From Chryseobacterium turcicum (GTDB lineage: Bacteria; Bacteroidota; Bacteroidia; Flavobacteriales; Weeksellaceae): DNA of 64,000 nucleotides. The stretch is from contig NZ_JAJNAY010000001.1 of NCBI RefSeq assembly GCF_021010565.1, positions 2,398,001-2,462,000 of the forward strand, written 5' to 3'. A program made the position numbers and the translations under genes. The notes under the pieces are model-generated. The model was not told the origin of the DNA. It made no database searches and worked only from the letters and a program-made list of their open reading frames with translations. Below, piece by piece: positions 57,909-64,000 of this stretch (its first letter is position 1; each line of letters starts with the position of its first letter).

Positions 57909-59339
57909 ATGAAAGAAATTAACATTAAAGCCATTGCAATCACCTTTGCAGTTGCGCTTATCATCTGGTTTATTCCTGCTCCGGAAGGCGTTGCAGAAAA
58001 TGCGTGGCATCTATTCGCTATTTTTGCAGCGACTATTTTAGGAATTATCCTTAAAGCCGCTCCAATGGGAACGATGTGCATGATGGCTATAGGATTTACC
58101 GCTTTAACACAGGTTTTAGCTCCCGGAGAAGCCGGAAAATCAATCACAAAAGCACTCTCAGGATTTGGAGATAAAGTAATCTGGTTGATTGGAATTTCAT
58201 TTTTTATTGCCAGAGGATTTATTAAAACGGGCTTAGGAAACAGAATTGCTTTTTTATTCATACGAGTTTTCGGAAAAAGTTCTTTGGGTTTAGCATACGG
58301 ATTGGGATTGGCAGACGTTTGTTTAGCACCTGCAATTCCTAGTAACACTGCAAGAGGTGGCGGAATTATTTATCCGATTATGAAGTCGATGGCGATAAGT
58401 TTTGATTCAGTTCCTGATAAACCCGAAACCCATAGAAAATTAGGTTCTTTTTTAACATTGAATAGTTATTACATGAATCTAATTGCTTCTTCCATGTTTT
58501 TGACCGGAACAGCAAGCAACCCAATGTGTCAGAAATTCGCAGCCAATTTGGGAATTAATATCACGTGGATGTCTTGGGCAGCCGCAGGTTTTCTCCCAGG
58601 ATTAGTTGCTTTTTTTGTAGTGCCTTTGGTTTTATACAAATTATATCCGCCTGAATTAAAAAAGACCGGTGATGCTCCGAAAATGGCAGCCCAAAAATTA
58701 AAAGAAATGGGTCCTATTTCTAAAAACGAATGGTTAATGCTTTTTGCATTTTTCATTTTATTAGCCCTTTGGATTTTTGGAGGTTCATTATCTATTGATG
58801 CAACCACAACGGCTTTCATAGGATTAACCTTGCTTTTATTAACCTCTGTTCTAACTTGGGAAGACGTAAAATCTGAAAAAGGCGCTTGGGACACCATCGT
58901 TTGGTTTGCGGTTTTAGTAATGATGGCAAGCTCACTCAACGAGCTAGGTTTCATTGATTGGTTTAGTAATCTTATTAAACTTAAAATCGGTCACATGACA
59001 TGGACACTCGCTTTCCCTGTAATTATTCTCGTCTATTTCTTTAGTCATTATATTTTTGCAAGTGCAACGGCTCACGTTGCAGCAATGTACGCTGCCTTGT
59101 TAAGTGTTGGTGTCGCAGTTGGTATTCCTCCAATGTTATTGGCGATGATGCTTGGGTTTATGGGCTCTATTTACGGTGTTTTGACGCATTACGGTCATGG
59201 TCCAGCTCCTGTATTTTTTGGTAGTGGATATGTCGACTTAAAATCTTGGTGGCTAAGAGGTCTCGAAATTGGAATTGTTTTGCTGATTATCTACATGGGA
59301 GTCGGCGGACTTTGGATGAAAATTTTAGGGTATTATTAA
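57909..59339 (+). CDS. DASS-family anion/dicarboxylate transporter (SLC13-like)
   Basis: A 476-residue polytopic inner-membrane protein of about 12 hydrophobic segments. Features of the DASS family are the N-terminal IWFIPAPEGVAENAWHLFAI, the substrate loops APAIPSNTARGGGIIYPI and FLTGTASNPMCQ (SNT motifs), and FASATAHVAAMY with YGHGPAPVFFGSGY near the end. Relatives carry citrate, succinate, malate or 2-oxoglutarate. It follows the porin by 18 bases and precedes sdhC, which suggests uptake or exchange of C4-dicarboxylates linked to succinate/fumarate metabolism. Confidence 0.92.
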   Translation: MKEINIKAIAITFAVALIIWFIPAPEGVAENAWHLFAIFAATILGIILKAAPMGTMCMMAIGFTALTQVLAPGEAGKSITKALSGFGDKVIWLIGISFFIARGFIKTGLGNRIAFLFIRVFGKSSLGLAYGLGLADVCLAPAIPSNTARGGGIIYPIMKSMAISFDSVPDKPETHRKLGSFLTLNSYYMNLIASSMFLTGTASNPMCQKFAANLGINITWMSWAAAGFLPGLVAFFVVPLVLYKLYPPELKKTGDAPKMAAQKLKEMGPISKNEWLMLFAFFILLALWIFGGSLSIDATTTAFIGLTLLLLTSVLTWEDVKSEKGAWDTIVWFAVLVMMASSLNELGFIDWFSNLIKLKIGHMTWTLAFPVIILVYFFSHYIFASATAHVAAMYAALLSVGVAVGIPPMLLAMMLGFMGSIYGVLTHYGHGPAPVFFGSGYVDLKSWWLRGLEIGIVLLIIYMGVGGLWMKILGYY

Positions 59340-59453
59340 AATTTCAGCGCTGGAAGATGGAAGCACGAAGCTGATAGTTCATGAAAAATAAATTTAAAAC
59401 CTCCATTTTCCCTCTTCCAACATCAATCCTCTTTAACAAAAAACAAAAAAAAT

Positions 59454-60110
59454 ATGCTGTCTACATTATCAAGAAAAATGCTGATGTGTCTTACAGGATT
59501 GTTCCTGAGCTTCTTTCTGTTGATTCATTTCTTGGGGAATCTTCAGCTATTTTTACCACAGGAGCAGGCGCATCTTCAGTTTAATGCCTATTCGCATTTT
59601 CTGTCGGGAAATATTGTCATCAAAATTGTTTCTTACGTTTTGTACGCAAGTATTATCCTTCATGCTGTGGATGGTTTAATCATTACTTTAAAAAACAAAA
59701 AATCTGGCGCCAATTATCAATCTGATAAACGCGGAAGAGCTAGTAAATGGGCGTCCCGAAATATGGGAATTCTAGGAACACTACTGTTGATTTTCTTAGT
59801 CATTCACTTTCAGAACTTCTGGTATGTTTATAAATTCGGGAATCCACCTTTAGACGAAAACGGAAACAAAGATTTATATATTTTGGTCGTAACTGTTTTC
59901 AAAGAATGGTGGTATGTGATTATTTATGTTTTGTCGATGATTGCGTTGTGTTATCACTTAATTCATGGGATTTACAGTGCTGTAAGAACATTAGGATTGT
60001 ATCATCCGAAGTTTATAAAATGGTTTAAAACCATCGGTGTTGCTTATTCAATCATCATCAGTGTAGGATTTGCTTTGATGCCAATTTATGTTTTTTTCAC
60101 TGCCAAATAA
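59454..60110 (+). CDS. sdhC: succinate dehydrogenase/fumarate reductase cytochrome b subunit
   Basis: A 218-residue membrane anchor with five hydrophobic helices, the type B (di-heme b) subunit. Candidate heme ligands are the His in FLLIHFLGN, SHFLSG, ILHAVDG, LVIHFQNF and CYHLIHGI. It takes electrons from succinate to menaquinone, or the reverse. It precedes sdhA by 11 bases in the common C-A-B order. The 114 bases before it contain a GGAAGATGGAAG stretch and a C/T-rich partial complement, without a clear terminator. Confidence 0.92.
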   Translation: MLSTLSRKMLMCLTGLFLSFFLLIHFLGNLQLFLPQEQAHLQFNAYSHFLSGNIVIKIVSYVLYASIILHAVDGLIITLKNKKSGANYQSDKRGRASKWASRNMGILGTLLLIFLVIHFQNFWYVYKFGNPPLDENGNKDLYILVVTVFKEWWYVIIYVLSMIALCYHLIHGIYSAVRTLGLYHPKFIKWFKTIGVAYSIIISVGFALMPIYVFFTAK

Positions 60111-60121
60111 ATTGATAAACT

Positions 60122-62038
60122 ATGATTTTAGATTCAAAAATACCGGAAGGGCCTTTAGAACAAAAATGGGATAACTATAAAAAGACAGCCAAATTGGTGA
60201 ATCCTGCCAACCGAAAAAAATTAGACGTTATCGTTGTCGGAACCGGTTTAGCGGGAAGTTCTATTGCGGCTTCGTTGGGTGAAATGGGATATAATGTAAA
60301 ATCATTTTGTTTTCAGGACAGCCCGAGAAGAGCTCATTCCGTTGCTGCACAAGGTGGTGTAAACGCTGCTAAAAATTATAAAAACGATGGCGACAGTGTG
60401 TACCGAATGTTTGTTGACACGTTAAAAGGCGGCGATTTCAGAGCCCGTGAAGCCAATGTTTACAGAATGGCAGAATGTTCTTTAAACCTTATTGACCAAG
60501 CCGTTGCACAAGGCGTTCCTTTTGGCAGAGAATATGGTGGTTATCTGAATAACCGTTCGTTTGGGGGCGTTCAGGTAAGCCGTACGTTTTATGCGAGAGG
60601 ACAAACGGGTCAACAACTACTTTTAGGCGCTTATCAAGCATTGATGCGACAGGTTGGAAAGAAAAGTGTTCAATTATTTTCAAGACACGAAATGCTCGAC
60701 TTGGTCATGATTGACGGAAAAGCAAGAGGCATTATCGTAAGAAATTTAGATACCGGAGAAATTGAAAGGCACGCTGCCCACGCTGTAATTTTGGCAACAG
60801 GCGGTTATGGTAAAATTTATTATTTATCAACTTTGGCGATGGGCTGCAATGGTTCTGCCATCTGGAGAGCACATAAAAAAGGAGCGTTAATGGCTGCTCC
60901 AAGCTGGATTCAGGTGCATCCTACTTCATTACCGCAGTCTGGAGATTATCAGTCAAAATTGACTTTAATGTCTGAATCTTTAAGAAATGACGGCAGAATT
61001 TGGGTTCCTCTAAAAGAAAATGAAACCAGAAAAGGCAACGACATTCCCGAAAACGAAAGAGATTACTATCTGGAAAGACGTTATCCAGCTTTTGGAAATT
61101 TAGCGCCAAGAGATATTTCGTCAAGGGCAGCCAAAGAAAGAATTGATGCAGGTTTCGGAATCGGACCGTTGAAAAATGCCGTTTATCTTGATTTTTCAAA
61201 AGCCATTAACGAACAAGGCAAAGAAAAAATTCAGGAGAAATATGGGAATTTATTCGATATGTATCTTAAAATCACAGGGTATAATGCTTACGAAGAACCG
61301 ATGATGATTTCGCCTTCTGCACACTTTTCGATGGGCGGACTTTGGGTAGATTATGAATTAATGACCACCATTCCGGGATTATTTGCGCTGGGTGAAGCTA
61401 ATTTTGCTGACCACGGAGCCAATCGACTGGGTGCAAATTCTTTACTTCAGGCTTCTGTGGATGGATATTTTATAGCACCTTACACCATTGCCAATTATTT
61501 GTCTCAAGAAATTCATACTGGAAAAATTTCAACCGACCATGCTGAATTTGATAAAAGTGAAAACAATGTTAAACAACAGATTCAAGGTTTTATAAATATT
61601 AATGGCACAAAAACCGTTGATTATTTTCATAAAACATTAGGTAAATTGCTATACGATTATTGTGGATTAGCCCGAAATGAAGAAGGTTTAAAATTTGCCA
61701 TCGAAGAAATTAAAAAACTGAAACTAGAATTTTATAAAGACGTAAAAGTTTCCGGACAAGGTGATTCTATGAATAATGAATTGGAAAAAGCTGGTCGTGT
61801 CGCTGATTATTTTGAAATCGGTGAACTGATGTGTTATGATGCATTAACCAGAAACGAATCTTGCGGAGCGCATTTTCGTGAAGAATATCAAACCGCAGAT
61901 GGAGAAGCGTTAAGGAATGATGCTGAATTTCAATTCATCTCAGCCTGGGCTTGGAAAGGCGAAAATAGCGAACCGGAATTGATTAAAGAACCGTTAGTTT
62001 TCGAAGAAATACAGCCTATTGTAAGAAGTTATAAATAA
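60122..62038 (+). CDS. sdhA: succinate dehydrogenase/fumarate reductase flavoprotein subunit
   Basis: A 638-residue flavoprotein. It has the FAD-binding Rossmann motif [17 protein letters not shown] (about 37-53), the covalent-FAD His in [20 protein letters not shown] and active-site regions [33 protein letters not shown] and [14 protein letters not shown]. The length and Leu/Asn-rich C-terminal domain ([16 protein letters not shown]) fit the type B enzyme of Bacteroidota. It oxidises succinate or reduces fumarate at the inner membrane. sdhB follows after 566 bases of tandem repeats. Confidence 0.97.
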   Translation: MILDSKIPEGPLEQKWDNYKKTAKLVNPANRKKLDVIVVGTGLAGSSIAASLGEMGYNVKSFCFQDSPRRAHSVAAQGGVNAAKNYKNDGDSVYRMFVDTLKGGDFRAREANVYRMAECSLNLIDQAVAQGVPFGREYGGYLNNRSFGGVQVSRTFYARGQTGQQLLLGAYQALMRQVGKKSVQLFSRHEMLDLVMIDGKARGIIVRNLDTGEIERHAAHAVILATGGYGKIYYLSTLAMGCNGSAIWRAHKKGALMAAPSWIQVHPTSLPQSGDYQSKLTLMSESLRNDGRIWVPLKENETRKGNDIPENERDYYLERRYPAFGNLAPRDISSRAAKERIDAGFGIGPLKNAVYLDFSKAINEQGKEKIQEKYGNLFDMYLKITGYNAYEEPMMISPSAHFSMGGLWVDYELMTTIPGLFALGEANFADHGANRLGANSLLQASVDGYFIAPYTIANYLSQEIHTGKISTDHAEFDKSENNVKQQIQGFININGTKTVDYFHKTLGKLLYDYCGLARNEEGLKFAIEEIKKLKLEFYKDVKVSGQGDSMNNELEKAGRVADYFEIGELMCYDALTRNESCGAHFREEYQTADGEALRNDAEFQFISAWAWKGENSEPELIKEPLVFEEIQPIVRSYK

Positions 62039-62067
62039 AGCGTTGATAAAGAATAACTTATTGAACC

Positions 62068-62543
62068 ACAAAAGTTTTTAACACATTAGTTATTTGAAGT
62101 TGAATATAAAACCGCAGAAAAGAACACATTAGTTTTAGGAAAATCTTTGATTTTCTTCTTACGTGGTCTTAATATTTTCAAAATAATAAGCTTAAAAACT
62201 AAAGTGCTCTAAAGTGTTAAAACAAAAAGTACAAAAGTTTTAACACATTAGTTATTTGAAGTTGAATATAAAACCGCAGAAAAGAACACATTAGTTTAGG
62301 AAAATCTTTGATTTTCTTCTTATGTAGTCTTAATATTTTACTAATAATAAACTTAAAAACTAAAGTGCTCTAAAGTGTTAAAACAAAAAGTACAAAAATT
62401 TTAACACATTAGTTATTTGAAGTTGAATATAAAACCGCAGAAAAGAACATATTAGTTTAGGAAAATCTTTGATTTTCTTCTTATGTGGTCTTAATATTTA
62501 ATTAATAAATTTCTTAAATCTCATGTGACTGATGTGTTAAAAA
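62068..62543. repeat. three tandem copies of a 161-162 bp repeat between sdhA and sdhB
   Basis: The AACACATTAG core recurs at 62080, 62242 and 62403, a period of 162 then 161. Each copy holds GTTATTTGAAGTTGAATATA, ACCGCAGAAAAGAACA, GGAAAATCTTTGATTTTCTT and TAAAGTGTTAAAAC-type blocks. Copies 1 and 2 are nearly the same; copy 3 diverges in its last 50 bases. GAAAATC-TTT-GATTTTC in each copy is a perfect small hairpin. No gene lies in 62039-62604. Confidence 0.9.
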
Positions 62544-62604
62544 TCACAATATTTTATGGTTAAAGGAATATTAATCGTCAATCAGGACTAAAAATAAAGA
62601 AATT

Positions 62605-63354
62605 ATGGATTTACACCTAAAAATATGGAGACAGAAAGATAACCAGAGCGCAGGAAAACTGGTAAATTATGATTTAAAAGAACTAAATCCGCATATGTCT
62701 TTCCTTGAAATGCTGGATATATTAAATGAAAAATTAATTGTTGAAGGCGATGAACCTGTCGAATTTGACCACGATTGCCGTGAAGGAATTTGCGGGCAAT
62801 GCGGTGTCATGATTAATGGTTTAGCGCATGGACCTTTAGAAAATACCACAACCTGCCAACTTCATTTACGTTCTTTTAAAGATGGCGAAACCATTGTTAT
62901 AGAGCCATTCCGTGCTTTGGGATTTCCGCTTAAAAGAGACTTGAAAGTCGACCGTTCTGCCTTTGACCGAATAATTTCTTCAGGTGGTTTTGTTTCAGTT
63001 AATACAGGTCAAGCTCCCGATGCAACGGCAATTGCAATCACTCATCAAACTGCGGAAGAAGCCTTTGATTCGGCAGCGTGTATCGGTTGTGGTGCATGTG
63101 TCGCGACTTGTAAAAATGGAAGTGCCGCGTTATTTACTTCAGCGAAAATCACCCATATGGCTTTGCTTCCTCAGGGAAAAGAAGAACGAAGCAAGCGTGT
63201 TGTAGATATGGTAAACCAAATGGATGCCGAACATTTTGGTCACTGTTCCAACACCGAAGCGTGTGAAGTAGAATGTCCGCAAGGGATTTCGGTATTGAAT
63301 ATCGCCAGAATGAATTATGAGTACAGTCGGGCTTTGTTTTTTAGGAAGAAGTAA
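62605..63354 (+). CDS. sdhB: succinate dehydrogenase/fumarate reductase iron-sulfur subunit
   Basis: A 249-residue electron-transfer subunit. Its three cluster sites are visible: 2Fe-2S in CREGICGQCGVMING with a later Cys in NTTTCQL, and the other clusters in CIGCGACVATCKNGS and HCSNTEACEVECPQGISVLN. The length fits the type B enzyme. It normally follows sdhA closely; here 566 bases of repeats intervene, so it may need read-through or have its own promoter. Confidence 0.96.
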   Translation: MDLHLKIWRQKDNQSAGKLVNYDLKELNPHMSFLEMLDILNEKLIVEGDEPVEFDHDCREGICGQCGVMINGLAHGPLENTTTCQLHLRSFKDGETIVIEPFRALGFPLKRDLKVDRSAFDRIISSGGFVSVNTGQAPDATAIAITHQTAEEAFDSAACIGCGACVATCKNGSAALFTSAKITHMALLPQGKEERSKRVVDMVNQMDAEHFGHCSNTEACEVECPQGISVLNIARMNYEYSRALFFRKK

Positions 63355-63369
63355 AGTCGTTTAAAACGG

Positions 63370-64000
63370 TTATGTTTTAACTAAATACTTTATTCTAAAG
63401 ATTAAAAGAAGTTTAAAAACAATCCATAGCACAATTAAGTGGATTACTGAACTGATATTATCGGAAAGTGAACCTCCTGCTTGTACAATTGAAATATAAG
63501 TTTTCAAAAATGGAGACGTGGGAAGTGTATCTGATAACATTTGAACAAATTTTGGCAAAGCCTGATAAGGCATAGAATATCCCGTAATCAAAAAAATCGG
63601 ATACGATGAAAATACCAAAACCTGAAATGCAAAAAGTTTTGTTTTAAAGAAACTGCCAATCAACATTCCAAAAACAATAATGGTTGAAATAAACAATGCC
63701 GAAACTACAGCAAGGTCTAAGTAATTCCCTCTAACCTCAACTCCAAAAACTGAAAAATTAACCACCGAAAAAAACAATCCAAAAATCATAAATACAATAA
63801 AATACAGCAAGCTTTTTCCAAAAATCATTTTAGAAATACTCTGCTTTGAAACTTGATAAAGATTTAATAGTTTCTTCTCTTCTCTTTCTGACGTAAAAGC
63901 TGCTGCAACACCTATTAAAAGTGTTTGCTGTAAAATAATAGCTAATAATCCTGGCAAAAGAAATGAGCCATACGTCATGCTTGAATTATAAAGCGGTCGA
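63370..64000 (-). CDS. ABC-2 type transporter permease (N-terminus beyond the window)
   Basis: The frame is open from base 63999 to the stop at 63370, so 210 residues are visible and the start is missing; the ATG at 63978 is internal. It has about five hydrophobic segments: a cytoplasmic segment ERE-EKK (TSEREEKKLLNLYQVSKQS), helices such as FIVFMIFGLFFSVVNFSVFG, and the ABC-2 ending LVVFSSYPIFLITGYSMPY-like block. ABC-2 permeases export drugs, lipids or polysaccharides; the substrate is not visible. It converges on sdhB with only 15 bases between stops. Confidence 0.85.
   Translation of the reverse strand, partial: RPLYNSSMTYGSFLLPGLLAIILQQTLLIGVAAAFTSEREEKKLLNLYQVSKQSISKMIFGKSLLYFIVFMIFGLFFSVVNFSVFGVEVRGNYLDLAVVSALFISTIIVFGMLIGSFFKTKLFAFQVLVFSSYPIFLITGYSMPYQALPKFVQMLSDTLPTSPFLKTYISIVQAGGSLSDNISSVIHLIVLWIVFKLLLIFRIKYLVKT

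Noticed and set aside
59381..59584. 67-codon plus-strand frame before and inside sdhC
   Set aside because: It overlaps sdhC in another frame and its composition is that of translated spacer DNA.

Overview
The window is chromosomal DNA from a member of the Bacteroidota, most likely Flavobacteriales and close to Chryseobacterium. The support is AT-rich sequence, a SusC/SusD pair, several beta-barrel receptors of the Bacteroidota type, a DUF4249 lipoprotein beside a TonB-dependent receptor, Bacteroidota-style promoter boxes (TAnnTTTG), and no convincing Shine-Dalgarno dependence. The genus is inferred from protein style, not from a marker gene. I found no rRNA, tRNA or CRISPR array.

Left part, 1-16.4 kb. 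A truncated TPR-transmembrane-AraC regulator, a small lipoprotein, a solitary mreB, a YdeI-like protein and a large AsmA-type envelope protein are followed by three outer-membrane receptors. One of these, at 10321, is paired with a DUF4249 lipoprotein.

Signalling operon, 16.4-23.7 kb, minus strand. It encodes a REC-PAS kinase, a 1202-residue CHASE3-HAMP-GAF hybrid kinase with three receivers, a lone receiver, CheR, CheB and another lone receiver. No chemoreceptor or flagellar gene is visible, so this looks like a chemotaxis-derived module used for another purpose.

24-26.8 kb. A secreted protein with an aspartate-rich loop is followed by a small lmo0937-type membrane gene. Its 3' end was cut off by an intact IS5-like insertion sequence. 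The missing ten codons still lie on the far side of the element.

Kdp region, 26.9-38.4 kb, minus strand. It holds a split KdpD (separate ATP-binding/Usp protein and HAMP-PAS kinase), a porin, KdpC, KdpB, KdpA, KdpF, three further very small membrane ORFs and two related soluble proteins of unknown function. An NtrC-type sigma-54 activator sits upstream where KdpE would be expected.

39-50.7 kb, minus strand. An OmpA-family protein is followed by a LytTR regulator, then SusD, SusC and a zinc metalloprotease in one operon, then a LytS-type kinase. The two-component pair flanks a likely peptide or protein-breakdown operon.

51-56 kb is accessory-looking. It contains small unknown genes, an AlkC/AlkD-like HEAT protein and a methyltransferase. 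Two genes are broken by single lesions: an alpha/beta hydrolase by an in-frame stop, and a HExxH putative peptidase by a one-base change in an A8 run.

56.7-63.4 kb is a C4-dicarboxylate unit: an outer-membrane porin, a DASS transporter and succinate dehydrogenase/fumarate reductase subunits C, A and B. Three tandem copies of a 161-162 bp repeat separate sdhA from sdhB. The window ends inside an ABC-2 permease.

Nested palindromic, probably interspersed, repeats lie at 29770-29891, 38683-38830 and 26828-26878.
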